From assembly GCA_045638525.1 (NCBI GenBank), contig JAZUBQ010000005.1, forward strand, positions 124,001 through 188,000: DNA of 64,000 nt, given 5' to 3'. This stretch comes from SIG452 sp045638525. GTDB taxonomy: Bacteria > Bacillota > Clostridia > UMGS1840. Positions within the stretch are counted from its first letter, which is position 1, and every line of letters begins with the position of its first letter. The notes under the pieces were generated by a model. It saw only the letters and a list, made by a program, of their open reading frames with translations, ran no database searches and had not been told where the DNA came from. Positions 1-8,540 of this stretch are shown here, one piece after another. The position numbers and the translations under genes were made by a program.

Positions 1-636
1 ATCCAAAGAAATGTTCATATAAGGAAGTTTTTCTACGATAGCTTTGGTGGTTTCCTGCTGCGCTTTTACAGTGGAATCGTCGGTATCTTCCAGTAATTCT
101 TTTACAGCTTCGGTGAAAACGTTACCTTTATCGGTTAAAGGATTCCAATACAGATAATCCCCTACCAACCAAGTTGCGACATCTGCTTTCGGGTCGGTAC
201 AGTCAATACCGAATGCTTTACAGAAGCAGCTTTCTTCCGGCTCGTTACAAGCTAATGCAACTAAAATACCATGGTCACGACGTGCTTTATAGAAAGTATC
301 AACAGGTTCGGATAAAAATACTTTATCCAAAACCTCAATCCCTTTCACATCACAGCCTTTGATTCCAAACACAACAAATTCCTGACTCTGCAGTTCTTCG
401 GGGGTAATAGCCCATTTTTTATCTTCTTTATTACAGGTATATAAGGTTTCACTCTGGGGGAAGAATGCATCTTTGGCAGATTTAACGGTTTTTAAGGTTT
501 CCAAAGCTACATCACAGCCGTCAGTATATACAGCATAGTTTACCTGATCAGCTGCACGAACGGGAAGATATAATTCTCTTTGTTCTTTGATTTTCCGGAA
601 TAATGCCGGTAAGTTATTTTTAGCAATTTTTAACAT
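1..636 (-). CDS. flxB: 4Fe-4S electron-transfer subunit, FlxB/AsrA-like (3' end off window)
   Basis: The visible 212 residues are the N-terminal part of an iron-sulfur protein that resembles anaerobic sulfite reductase subunit A and hydrogenase beta subunits: it opens MLKIAKNNLPALFRKIKEQ and contains the stretch FGIKGCDVKGIE and a Cys-rich segment EPEESCFCKAFGIDC. The C-terminal ferredoxin cysteines and the stop lie beyond the left edge. The start is the ATG at 636, six bases after the flxC stop. Known family role: with the NAD(P)H-binding FlxA it passes electrons from NADH to FlxC/FlxD and HdrABC. Inference: flxA should follow just outside the window. The naming rests mainly on operon order and the AsrA-like sequence, so the Flx label is less certain than the iron-sulfur role. 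Confidence 0.7.
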   Translation of the reverse strand, partial: MLKIAKNNLPALFRKIKEQRELYLPVRAADQVNYAVYTDGCDVALETLKTVKSAKDAFFPQSETLYTCNKEDKKWAITPEELQSQEFVVFGIKGCDVKGIEVLDKVFLSEPVDTFYKARRDHGILVALACNEPEESCFCKAFGIDCTDPKADVATWLVGDYLYWNPLTDKGNVFTEAVKELLEDTDDSTVKAQQETTKAIVEKLPYMNISLD

Positions 637-642
637 ACTACA

Positions 643-1608
643 TTATCCCCTTTCGTTAGGCTCTCTGTCGGTAAACTCGAAATGAGTTAAGGGAGCTTCT
701 GCATTGATATCTTCTCCGGCAACATAATCACCGTAAAACTCGTTGATATCTTTGATGAATTTTCTATTAAATAAATGAAGCGGGATGCCCTGGGGACAAA
801 CTCTGCTACATTCACCACAGTCAGTACATCTGCCTGCTACGTGGAACGCACGGATAATATGGAACATATTTTCCTGGAAATCATCCACATTTGCTTTTTG
901 TGCAGTATCAAATTTGGTGCTGTCGAACACACATTTTCTGCAGCTGCAAGCAGGACAAACATTTCTGCAGGCATTACAACGGATACATTTGGATAATTCC
1001 TTACGGAAGAATGCAAATTTTTCTTCAGAAGACATTTTTTCAATTTCTTCTACACCTGCAAAACGGTCTACAGTTGCAGTATCACGGGATTCTAACATCT
1101 GTTCGTCAAAAATCACGTGTTCTTTTCCTTTACAAGAGTGGCAACGAGATAACATTACATCATCGTAAGAAACAGTTTTGTCACCATAAACAGTGGAGAT
1201 TGCCAAAGTATCGCAAGCATCAGTCATTTCGATGCCTTTGATGGTTTCAATCCCTTTAATACCCTGTTTTTTGATTGCTTCAATATCTAATTTCCCTTTA
1301 CAGCCAACACCGATGATATATGCTTTATCACGGTCCACACGATGTTCTTTTAACAGCTGATTAAAGCTATAGGAATCACAGGGTTTTAAAAATACTAAAG
1401 TTTTGCCTTCCTTTTTGGAAGCTTCAATCATATATTTGCTTAAGTTTGCACCGCAGAATCCGTTATAAACGAAATCGGATAACGCATCTTCATTTTCAAA
1501 AAATGCCGGTTCAGGATTATATGCTAAATCCCCGATTTTCCATCCCAACACACGGGCAACGGTGCCGTCTTTTAACAGCTCTTTTGCACGGGTTACTAAT
1601 TCTTGCAT
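643..1608 (-). CDS. flxC: Dicluster iron-sulfur protein, FlxC-like
   Basis: This 321-residue cytoplasmic protein has a coenzyme-F420-hydrogenase-beta-like N-terminal part (a FLKPCDS motif near residue 77, then GVGCKGKLD and TDACDTLA). The C-terminal part carries two ferredoxin clusters, CIRCNACRNVCP near residue 210 and CTDCGECSRVCP near residue 262, with an extra Cys-rich strip CSCRKC between them. The ATG at 1608 overlaps the end of flxD by 13 bases, so the two are probably translationally coupled. In FlxABCD-HdrABC complexes this subunit relays electrons between the flavin subunit and the MvhD-like FlxD. It could alternatively be a generic heterodisulfide-reductase-associated ferredoxin; the operon context favours FlxC. 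Confidence 0.75.
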   Translation of the reverse strand: MQELVTRAKELLKDGTVARVLGWKIGDLAYNPEPAFFENEDALSDFVYNGFCGANLSKYMIEASKKEGKTLVFLKPCDSYSFNQLLKEHRVDRDKAYIIGVGCKGKLDIEAIKKQGIKGIETIKGIEMTDACDTLAISTVYGDKTVSYDDVMLSRCHSCKGKEHVIFDEQMLESRDTATVDRFAGVEEIEKMSSEEKFAFFRKELSKCIRCNACRNVCPACSCRKCVFDSTKFDTAQKANVDDFQENMFHIIRAFHVAGRCTDCGECSRVCPQGIPLHLFNRKFIKDINEFYGDYVAGEDINAEAPLTHFEFTDREPNERG

Positions 1609-2036
1609 CGTAAATCCCCCAATCTAACGTTTTTGCCTAAAGAACGAATGGTTTCCACAAATTCGTTCATGGTCTGAGAGAATTTCACGCCTTCTGCCGC
1701 AGATACCCATTCTACACGGGTTCTTCCTTTTTCAATGCCGAGATATTCCAGCATAGAGAAAAGCAGAGTCATACGACGACGTGCATAATAGTTACCGGTA
1801 GAATAATGACAGTCTCCGGGGTGACATCCACAAAGGATAACACCATCTGCACCTTTTTCAAATGCTCTTAAAATGAACATAGGATTCACACGACAAGAGC
1901 AAGGCACTTTAATAATTTTTACGTCTGCGGGATAGGAAAGACGGCTGCTGCCTGCTAAATCCGCACCTGCATAACTACACCAGTTACAACAAAATGCAAC
2001 AATTTTCGGTCTGAATTCGTTTTCGTTTAACGGCAT
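1596..2036 (-). CDS. flxD: MvhD/FlxD-type [2Fe-2S] electron carrier
   Basis: A 146-residue MvhD-family protein (methyl-viologen-reducing hydrogenase delta subunit). The diagnostic cysteines are visible: CCNWCSYAGAD near residue 16, then PCSCRV near residue 46, and CGCHPGDCHY near residue 70. The family links an electron input module to the HdrA flavin. The ATG at 2036 overlaps the 3' end of hdrA by 10 bases and the gene overlaps flxC by 13, a tightly coupled arrangement that fits a stoichiometric complex. No hydrogenase genes are visible, which favours an NADH-dependent (Flx) partner over hydrogen. Length and motifs are normal. Confidence 0.88.
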   Translation of the reverse strand: MPLNENEFRPKIVAFCCNWCSYAGADLAGSSRLSYPADVKIIKVPCSCRVNPMFILRAFEKGADGVILCGCHPGDCHYSTGNYYARRRMTLLFSMLEYLGIEKGRTRVEWVSAAEGVKFSQTMNEFVETIRSLGKNVRLGDLRCKN

Positions 2037-4015
2037 ATCGCATCCACCTCCGCAATAATTTGTCTGTTAGAGAAGCCCTGCAGGTCCATAGCACCGGAAG
2101 GACAGGTAACGGTACAAGCACCACATCCCTGACACAGTGCGCTGTTAACCTGAGCCAGTCTTCTCACTTCACGGATACCGTGATCGTTTACTTCTTTATC
2201 TTCATAGGTAATTGCTCCGTAGGGACAAACATTTGCACACTGAGAGCAACCGTTACAAAGCAGTTCATCGGGTTTTGCAGTACAGGGGTTGGTAGTCAGT
2301 TTATCTTTTGCCAACAAGCCAATCGCTTTTACTGCTGCTGCACCTGCCTGAGCTACCGTTTCGGGAATATCTTTGGGACCCTGACATATGCCGGACAGGA
2401 ATACACCCGCTGTGGGAGATTCCACAGGACGCAGCTTGGGATGTGCTTCGGTTAAGAAGTTATTGGTATCAATACTTGCAGTCAACATAGTTGCAATTTT
2501 ACGAACACCTGCTTCCGGTTCGATTGCAGTTGCCAATACAACCATATCTGCTTCTTTTAAGATCTGTTTGTTATCTAATAAGTCAGAACCCTGAACCAAC
2601 AATTTACCGTTGGGCAGCGGAGCAACTTTACCAACCTGACCTTTTACATAATTTACGCCATATTCTTCCACGGCACGTCTGTAGAATTCATCAAAGTTCT
2701 TACCGGGAGTACGAACGTCGATATAGAACACGGTTACGTTTACATCCGGATATTTATCACGAATCAGCATCGCGTGTTTTGCAGTATACATACAACAGAT
2801 TTTAGAACAGTAGCTTTTACCTCTGTTATCAGAGCAACGGCTACCAACACACTGGATGAATACCATTTCTTTCGGAGCTTTTCCATCAGATAAACGTTCC
2901 AAATGACCTTTGGTAGGACCAGCAGCGTTCATAATACGTTCTAACTCTAAAGAAGTAATAACGTCTTTGCTCTGGTTATATGCATATTCATCGTAGTTAT
3001 CTAATTTAATGGTATCAAAACCGGTAGCAACTACGATTGCACCGTATTTTTCGGTTATAATTTCATCCTGCTGGTTGTAATCAATCGCACCTGCCTGACA
3101 AACTTTTTCACAAACACCGCATTTACCGGTTTTAAACTTGGTACAAGCTTCACGGTCAATTACAGGTACATTGGGAATTGCCTGTGCAAACGGAGTGTAA
3201 ATAGCACTTCTGGTATTTAATCCTCTGTTAAATTCGTTTAAGGATTTTTTAGAAGGACATTTTTCCTGACAAACGCCACAACCGGTACATTTATCACTGT
3301 TAACACTTCTTGCTTTTTTACGGATATCTACGGTAAAGTCACCAACGAAACCGGTAACTTTGTCTACTTCGGAATAAGTATAGATATTAATTTTTTCATG
3401 TGCAGCTGCTTCTACCATTTTGGGAGTTAAGATACAAGCAGAACAGTCCAATGTGGGGAATGTTTTGTCAAGCTGAGACATTCTTCCACCAATGGAAGGA
3501 GTTTTTTCTACGATATCTACTTCATATCCTGCATCTGCAATATCAATTGCAGTTTGGATTCCTGCGATACCGCCGCCGATTACCAACGCACGTTTGGTAA
3601 CACGGCTTTCCCCTGCCTGTAAGGGAGTGTTTAAGTTAACTTTTGCTACAGCAGCTCTTGCTAAAATAACTGCTTTCTCAGTAGCTTCTTCCATATCCTT
3701 ATGAATCCAGGAGCAATGCTCACGAATGTTGGCGATTTCCACCATATAAGGATTGAGTCCTGCACGTTCAGCAGCTTTTCTGAAGGTTGCTTCGTGCATA
3801 CGGGGAGAACAAGAACAAACAACAACACCGGTCAGGTTCTTTTCTTTTACCGCTTCCAAAATTTTCATCTGCCCTGCTTCAGAACACATGTAAGGATAAT
3901 CCTCAGCGTGAACAACGCCGGGTTCATTTTTAATAATTTCAACAACTTTTTCTACATTTACCGTTGCGGCGATATTGGAACCGCAATGACAAACAAAAAC
4001 ACCGATTCTTTGCAT
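2027..4015 (-). CDS. hdrA: Heterodisulfide reductase-like subunit A (flavin, iron-sulfur)
   Basis: This 662-residue HdrA binds FAD, the site of electron bifurcation or confurcation in Hdr complexes. It opens with GVFVCHCGSNIAATVNV, followed by CSCSPRMHE. The FAD-binding Rossmann motif VIGGGIAGIQTAIDIADAG lies near residue 145. Several ferredoxin clusters follow, including CTGCGVCQEKCP near residue 240 and CNGCSQCANVCP and CQGCGACTVTCP near the C-terminus. I chose the ATG at 4015 because GGTAGGTGAG sits directly upstream; a GTG at 4024 just after the hdrC stop would add three residues but overlaps that ribosome site. It lies between hdrC and flxD in the operon. The thiol or disulfide partner in this bacterium is unknown. 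Confidence 0.93.
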   Translation of the reverse strand: MQRIGVFVCHCGSNIAATVNVEKVVEIIKNEPGVVHAEDYPYMCSEAGQMKILEAVKEKNLTGVVVCSCSPRMHEATFRKAAERAGLNPYMVEIANIREHCSWIHKDMEEATEKAVILARAAVAKVNLNTPLQAGESRVTKRALVIGGGIAGIQTAIDIADAGYEVDIVEKTPSIGGRMSQLDKTFPTLDCSACILTPKMVEAAAHEKINIYTYSEVDKVTGFVGDFTVDIRKKARSVNSDKCTGCGVCQEKCPSKKSLNEFNRGLNTRSAIYTPFAQAIPNVPVIDREACTKFKTGKCGVCEKVCQAGAIDYNQQDEIITEKYGAIVVATGFDTIKLDNYDEYAYNQSKDVITSLELERIMNAAGPTKGHLERLSDGKAPKEMVFIQCVGSRCSDNRGKSYCSKICCMYTAKHAMLIRDKYPDVNVTVFYIDVRTPGKNFDEFYRRAVEEYGVNYVKGQVGKVAPLPNGKLLVQGSDLLDNKQILKEADMVVLATAIEPEAGVRKIATMLTASIDTNNFLTEAHPKLRPVESPTAGVFLSGICQGPKDIPETVAQAGAAAVKAIGLLAKDKLTTNPCTAKPDELLCNGCSQCANVCPYGAITYEDKEVNDHGIREVRRLAQVNSALCQGCGACTVTCPSGAMDLQGFSNRQIIAEVDAICR

Positions 4016-4024
4016 TCTACTCAC

Positions 4025-4411
4025 CTACCTTTTATATCTTCTGAAGGCACTTACCAGCAACTGCTGAGGAAGTTCTTCGTCTAATAACGCGGGAATTTCG
4101 TCGGCAGATAAATAATCTCCGCCACGTTCACGAACAACCAACTGACGTGCTGCGTCAATTAATTTTCCGGGTTTAACATCTCTGGGGCAACGTTCCACAC
4201 AAGCAAAGCAGGATAAACATTTCCATAAGGATTTGGATTCCGCCAAAGCTTCGATTTCACCACTCTGCACATAGGATACAAACTGATGGGGTTTGATGTC
4301 CATTTCATTGTATGACGGACAGGTTGCAGAGCATTTGCCGCATTTCATACATTTGTAAGGATTTACACCGCTGATTTCTTTGATTTTTTCAGCACGATTG
4401 TTATGACTCAC
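4025..4411 (-). CDS. hdrC: Heterodisulfide reductase-like subunit C (ferredoxin)
   Basis: A 128-residue dicluster ferredoxin with two full four-cysteine motifs, CMKCGKCSATCP near residue 21 and CLSCFACVERCP near residue 65, the standard HdrC layout. It carries electrons between the flavin subunit HdrA and the catalytic subunit HdrB. The start codon is GTG at 4411, sharing one base with the hdrB stop, and a GAGGAGG ribosome site lies ten bases upstream inside the end of hdrB. The gene ends immediately before hdrA. Nothing is missing or unusual apart from the non-ATG start. Confidence 0.92.
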   Translation of the reverse strand: MSHNNRAEKIKEISGVNPYKCMKCGKCSATCPSYNEMDIKPHQFVSYVQSGEIEALAESKSLWKCLSCFACVERCPRDVKPGKLIDAARQLVVRERGGDYLSADEIPALLDEELPQQLLVSAFRRYKR

Positions 4412-5205
4412 TACTCGCTCGCCTCCTCTTTAATTCCCAGAGCTTCTGCTAACAGCTCGGTGAAATAGTAAACAGGTAACTCTGTCTGGGAAGATTTATT
4501 TAAGTTATACATACAAAGCGGACAAGCGGTAATGAGACAATCTGCCATAAAACCTTTTGCGCTTTCTTTAATAGTATCGCACATATTTTTTGCCATTTCT
4601 TTTTCTTTTAAAGAAATGTATCCGCCGCAACATTCGTTACGGTAGGGATAAATAACAGGCTCAGCGCCAAGTGCACGAATAAAGTCTTCCATAATTTTCG
4701 GATTTTCGGGATTATCAAATGCCATAACGCTTCCGGGACGGAGCAACAAACATCCATAATATGCACCGATTTTTCTACCGGTTAAAGGATTGGTTACTTT
4801 TTCTTTCAAAGCATCAAATCCGATTTTATCACGAAGAACTTCCAGATAATGAAGCACAGTTGTTTCACCAGCGTATGGTTCATCGAGCTTCATATAATTG
4901 TTGGCACGGTTTCTGATGTCATCCACATTTGCCATATCGTCATTCACGCGTTTTAACACATGATGACAAGCGGAACAAACGGTTACCAGATCCTGCCCTT
5001 TTTCTTTTGCATCATTTAATGCACGAACAGAGGACAATTTGGTTGCGATTTCATCATTGCCTAACGGATAAACACCGCCGCAACATTGCCAATCTTCAAT
5101 TTCTTCCAGAGTGAAGCCAAGAGCTTCGGCACACTTTCTGGCATAATCGTCCAGAGTTTTTGCCTTGTTTTTTAAGGTACATCCGGGATAGTAACTATAC
5201 TTCAT
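4411..5205 (-). CDS. hdrB: Heterodisulfide reductase-like subunit B (catalytic CCG-domain protein)
   Basis: A 264-residue HdrB with two cysteine-rich CCG domains, which in characterised HdrB hold the noncubane [4Fe-4S] clusters that reduce a disulfide. Visible landmarks are YYPGCTLKNKAKT at the start, WQCCGGVYPLG near residue 40 with VCSACHHVL near residue 77, then YYGCLLLRPG near residue 148 with NECCGGYIS near residue 190 and TACPLCMYNL near residue 226. It is the first gene of the operon, 128 bases downstream of a good promoter. The disulfide substrate in bacteria of this type is not known, so the enzyme name describes the family rather than the reaction. Confidence 0.92.
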   Translation of the reverse strand: MKYSYYPGCTLKNKAKTLDDYARKCAEALGFTLEEIEDWQCCGGVYPLGNDEIATKLSSVRALNDAKEKGQDLVTVCSACHHVLKRVNDDMANVDDIRNRANNYMKLDEPYAGETTVLHYLEVLRDKIGFDALKEKVTNPLTGRKIGAYYGCLLLRPGSVMAFDNPENPKIMEDFIRALGAEPVIYPYRNECCGGYISLKEKEMAKNMCDTIKESAKGFMADCLITACPLCMYNLNKSSQTELPVYYFTELLAEALGIKEEASE

Positions 5206-5333
5206 ACTACAAGATTCCTTTCCTAACGATTGATGGGTAACAGATACTATATCTTATGCTTTTTTCATGCTTTGCTTGTTAAAAAAATAACAATAACTGC
5301 CATATACAGCCATAATAGCATAATACAGTATCC

Positions 5334-5362
5334 ATTTTATCACATCTTATTGCAATAGACAA
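5334..5362 (-). promoter_or_regulatory. Promoter of the hdr-flx operon
   Basis: Read on the minus strand: -35 TTGTCT (5362-5357), 17-bp spacer, -10 TAAAAT (5339-5334). The 5' leader is about 120 bases, AT-rich and without an obvious known riboswitch. Confidence 0.6.
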
Positions 5363-5472
5363 GCTTTTTTTTCAATTTTTTCAAATTTTTTTTATTTTTT
5401 TATATTCTGCACAATTTTTTTACAAGATTCAACAACTTTAGCAACAACATCAATAAGAAACAAACTCAGCAA

Positions 5473-5503
5473 AATACACCCCTCAAATTATGAAGGGTGT
5501 ATT
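5473..5503 (-). terminator. Terminator after the NSS symporter gene
   Basis: Perfect inverted repeat AATACACCC/GGGTGTATT with a 13-base loop, ten bases past the symporter stop, followed on the minus strand by a T-rich stretch. Confidence 0.7.
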
Positions 5504-5513
5504 CCGTAATCTT

Positions 5514-6872
5514 TTAAATTTTTAAAACTCCAAAAGCTTCTAACAATGAAGAAAGCAAAATTAATAAAATGAAAATAGGCGCAATGTATTTAATCATCAC
5601 AACAAAGATTTTCTTGGATTTGAATTTTGCTGAGCTTTCCACTTCGTCAATGACAGCTTGGGGTTTGATGATATAACCAATGAAGATACAGGTTAAAAGT
5701 GCAACAATAGGCATTAACACGCTGTTACTGATAAAATCAAAGAAATCAAGGAAAGACATTCCGATGATTTTCACACTATCCCATACTCCATATCCCAACG
5801 CAGAAGGAATACCTAAGACAATGGAAATAAGTAAAACAATTAAGCAAGAAATTGTTCTGTTCAACTTAAATTTATCCCCAACAATAGATACCACAGTTTC
5901 CATCAGCGAAATAGATGAAGTCAGAGCTGCAAACAACACCAAAATAAAGAACGAAGAACCTATCATAGTTCCTGCCGGCATGGCTTCAAATACCTTCGGC
6001 AAAGTTACAAACATCAAACTGGGACCTTTTCCCAATGCTTCGGGAGTACCACCGGAAAATACAAACACTGCGGGAATAATCATTAATCCTGCAAAGAAAG
6101 CAATACCGGTGTCAAAGAGTTCGATCTGTTTTACAGAGGATTCCAGATTTACTTCTTTTTTCATATAGGAACCATAGGTAATCATAATTCCCATTGCCAA
6201 TGACATTGAATAGAACAACTGCCCCATTGCTGCTAAAACAGTAGTAATGGAAAACTTAGAGAAATCGGGCTTAACATAATAGATTAAACCATCGATTGCA
6301 CCGGGCATAAACAAAGCGTAAATCGCAATAAAAACTGAAAGAACAACCAAAACAGGCATCATAATTTTGCTGACTTTTTCGATACCCTTTTCAACGCCTA
6401 ACAACACAACAACAGCTGTAACAAATAAAAACAAGGAAAACCACAAAATAGGACTGAAAGTCTGTGATATGAACGTTCCGAAATATGCATCGGTTGCCGC
6501 CTCAGCAGCACCACCGGACAAAAATGCATATAAATATTTACTTACCCAACCGCCAATTACACAATAATACGGAAGAATAATCATTGGGACAACAGACGCC
6601 AGATAACCAATGAAACTATACTTTTTGTTTAAAGAACGAAAAGCTCCGATTGCGCTGAGACCTGTTTTTCTTCCCAAAGAAATCTCTGCTGTCATCAGGG
6701 TAAACCCAAAAGTTACCGCCAAAATAATGTATACTAATAAAAATATGCCACCACCATATTTAGCGGCAAGATACGGAAATCTCCAGATATTGCCAAGTCC
6801 AACTGCAGAGCCCGCAGCCGCAAGCACAAATCCGATTTTCCCGGTAAAACTGCTTCTTGTATTATTCTCCAT
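5514..6872 (-). CDS. Sodium-dependent amino acid symporter of the neurotransmitter:sodium symporter family
   Basis: This 452-residue integral membrane protein has the hallmark NSS first helix (GSAVGLGNIWRFPYL near residue 20, the sodium and substrate contact region) followed by about eleven hydrophobic segments, the usual size for bacterial members such as LeuT, TnaT and MhsT. The family takes up amino acids or related amines driven by sodium. It is monocistronic: a consensus promoter lies at 6910-6938 and a terminator follows the stop. No enzyme gene adjoins it, so the substrate cannot be predicted. Confidence 0.93.
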   Translation of the reverse strand: MENNTRSSFTGKIGFVLAAAGSAVGLGNIWRFPYLAAKYGGGIFLLVYIILAVTFGFTLMTAEISLGRKTGLSAIGAFRSLNKKYSFIGYLASVVPMIILPYYCVIGGWVSKYLYAFLSGGAAEAATDAYFGTFISQTFSPILWFSLFLFVTAVVVLLGVEKGIEKVSKIMMPVLVVLSVFIAIYALFMPGAIDGLIYYVKPDFSKFSITTVLAAMGQLFYSMSLAMGIMITYGSYMKKEVNLESSVKQIELFDTGIAFFAGLMIIPAVFVFSGGTPEALGKGPSLMFVTLPKVFEAMPAGTMIGSSFFILVLFAALTSSISLMETVVSIVGDKFKLNRTISCLIVLLISIVLGIPSALGYGVWDSVKIIGMSFLDFFDFISNSVLMPIVALLTCIFIGYIIKPQAVIDEVESSAKFKSKKIFVVMIKYIAPIFILLILLSSLLEAFGVLKI

Positions 6873-6909
6873 ATCGTATCCTCCACTGAAACAATATACA
6901 TTTCAGAAT

Positions 6910-6938
6910 ATTATACACTATTCGACGCTTTTTGTCAA
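6910..6938 (-). promoter_or_regulatory. Promoter of the NSS symporter gene
   Basis: On the minus strand: TTGACA (6938-6933), 17-bp spacer, TATAAT (6915-6910), both hexamers full consensus, 38 bases before the start codon. Confidence 0.8.
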
Positions 6939-7006
6939 GATTTTGTTTTTTTAACATAGCACAATTAAATGAAATTCTCATATATTAAAATCGGGAGGTG
7001 AATATT

Positions 7007-7414
7007 ATGTTAAACTGTAACTGTAAATGGACCTGTGTTGGTCTCGCGATTATTGCCAGTGTCATCATCGGAATTGTGACTGCTATGCTTCGCATTACCG
7101 CAGTCATCACGGTAACCCCTGCATTTTTATGGGTTTTATTCGGAATTGCAGTAGTTTACCTCGCTGTTATTTTATTATCAGCAACTTTGCTTCATGATCC
7201 CGGACGAAGAGATTGTATTTGTTTCAATCTCCCCACCGTTCTAACCGGAATTTTAGGAACGGTTTTAACCTCAGTGATTCTTTTGGCAATCACTTTTGCG
7301 GCAACCAGCGTCATTGGTGCAATCATTACAGGCGCATTACTGTTCTTCTTTTCTTTAATTATTACCGCAACGACCTGTCTGGTAAAATGCATTGCCGGCT
7401 GTCAAAACGACTGA
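7007..7414 (+). CDS. Small four-helix membrane protein of unknown function
   Basis: A 135-residue protein beginning MLNCNCKWTCVG, with about four hydrophobic segments, a charged loop LLHDPGRRDCICFN near residue 65, and a Cys-containing C-terminus KCIAGCQND. I chose the ATG at 7007 because GGGAGGTG lies six bases upstream; the GTG at 6998 is inside that ribosome site. The cysteine clusters at both ends and in the middle loop are unusual for so small a membrane protein and could be thiol or metal sites, but this is only inference. It stands alone, ending in a strong terminator. I do not recognise a named family. Confidence 0.8.
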   Translation: MLNCNCKWTCVGLAIIASVIIGIVTAMLRITAVITVTPAFLWVLFGIAVVYLAVILLSATLLHDPGRRDCICFNLPTVLTGILGTVLTSVILLAITFAATSVIGAIITGALLFFFSLIITATTCLVKCIAGCQND

Positions 7415-7421
7415 TATCACT

Positions 7422-7462
7422 AAAAAAATAGAAGCATTCATTTGAATGCTTCTATTTTTTAA
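7422..7462. terminator. Bidirectional terminator
   Basis: Inverted repeat AAAAATAGAAGCATTCA/TGAATGCTTCTATTTTT with A and T tracts on both sides, between the convergent membrane-protein gene and the decayed secreted-protein gene. Confidence 0.9.
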
Positions 7463-7485
7463 AAAACAATGCTTTTACATCTTTG

Positions 7486-8263
7486 TTATTTATTCACAAC
7501 AATGCTTTTTGTTTTAAAACCATAGTACGAAACACTACCGTCAGTTGTGAACAGTATTTTCACAGTATTGCCGGGGATATTAAGGGTAACTCCTGCAAGC
7601 TGCGCACCGGAATATACCCCTATCAATGTATCGGTTGCATCATAAACGATAATTTTATCATATCCGAATTCCGTATATGTATCCTCTGTAAATGTGACGT
7701 CTATACTTACGCAGTCGCCATCATATGTGTATAAATAGGTTTCAGATGAAGAATCATTATACGGATGTGCCGATTCCAAAATCTCAGTTATAAAATCTAC
7801 TTCTGTTACATTGCTTTCAAATGATACTGCGATGGGCTTTATTGTTCCTAATCCATTCCAGAACATCACCTTCACATTGTAATCCAAATAATTTTCGTCA
7901 GCTTCAAGTCTAACTGTTTTTTGAAAATCATTCAAGCTAACCGGCTCATTGGTAAAACTTACAAGTTTTCCGTCAGTGTTGCAAACTGCAACTATAAGCA
8001 CACCTTCTTCAAATATATATTCAAAATTCACCTGAGTTGTCAGCACCTTACTGTCATACCAGGGAACATATTGACCTGGGGACATTCTATAATTATACAC
8101 CCCCTGTACCGCTTATTGTCAGTGTACCGACATCATCCAAATTTCAGAAAACATTTCCCCCGCAGGTTCCGCTTGTTTGTGCCGATGCACTTATCGGCGA
8201 AATCAGCATGACAGTCATTAGCATCAACGCCGCGATTGTTAAACTAAAGATTCTTTTTGCCAT
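7486..8263 (-). pseudogene. Broken secreted protein gene with CUB-like domain
   Basis: An intact start (GAGGAGG, then ATG at 8263) encodes a signal peptide MAKRIFSLTIAALMLMTVML ending in SASA, then QTSGTCGGNVF. Frame is lost by a TGA at 8146-8144, where related Clostridia proteins have Trp (typical context GTCG-x-N-x-x-W), and by an extra base in the C5 run at 8100-8104. From 8100 on, an open frame of about 204 codons resumes. It carries the recurring module ending in FWNGLGTIKPIAV and a C-terminal CUB-like beta domain (residues D-Y-T-E-F-G-Y-D-K-I and Y-Y-G-F-K-T-K). Repairing both lesions gives a protein of about 258 residues. TGA is a normal stop elsewhere (fhs, hsdS), so recoding is unlikely; a sequencing error could explain only the homopolymer change. 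Confidence 0.75.
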
Positions 8264-8304
8264 TTTTTCAGTTCCTCCTCTATGATGTTAAGCTTCTATA
8301 AAGG

Positions 8305-8405
8305 AACAGAACAGCAGTTTGCTGTTCTGTTGCTGTTATGCAATCTTTTTGCATAAAGTATGAAAGTGAATTGGATTAACTTACTATGTACGAAGTCCAA
8401 TTCAC
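8305..8405 (-). promoter_or_regulatory. Three tandem hairpins in the leader of the broken secreted gene
   Basis: Three perfect inverted repeats lie between promoter and start: 8366-8375 with 8396-8405 (10 bp), 8336-8343 with 8349-8356 (8 bp, TTATGCAA/TTGCATAA), and 8305-8315 with 8321-8331 (11 bp). None is followed by a T tract, so they look like mRNA leader structures rather than terminators. Role unknown. Confidence 0.5.
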
Positions 8406-8425
8406 TGAGAATGCCGTACATTTCT

Positions 8426-8454
8426 ATTTTACCATATGTAGACAAATAGTTCAA
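8426..8454 (-). promoter_or_regulatory. Promoter of the broken secreted gene
   Basis: Minus strand: TTGAAC (8454-8449), 17-bp spacer, TAAAAT (8431-8426). The promoter looks intact although the gene is broken. Confidence 0.6.
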
Positions 8455-8540
8455 TAGTTTTCAAAGAAAAATGAAGAAAATATCTTATCGTGCTTTTATA
8501 AGTGATTAAATACTCGATCAAAATACGATCTTTGATGCTG

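Noticed and set aside
4016..4024. GTG start of hdrA at 4024
   Set aside because: The upstream codons overlap the ribosome site; the ATG at 4015 matches the usual N-terminus.
8144..8146. In-frame TGA in the secreted gene as a recoded Trp codon
   Set aside because: TGA ends intact genes here (fhs, hsdS), and Trp is encoded by TGG throughout, so the codon is read as a true stop.
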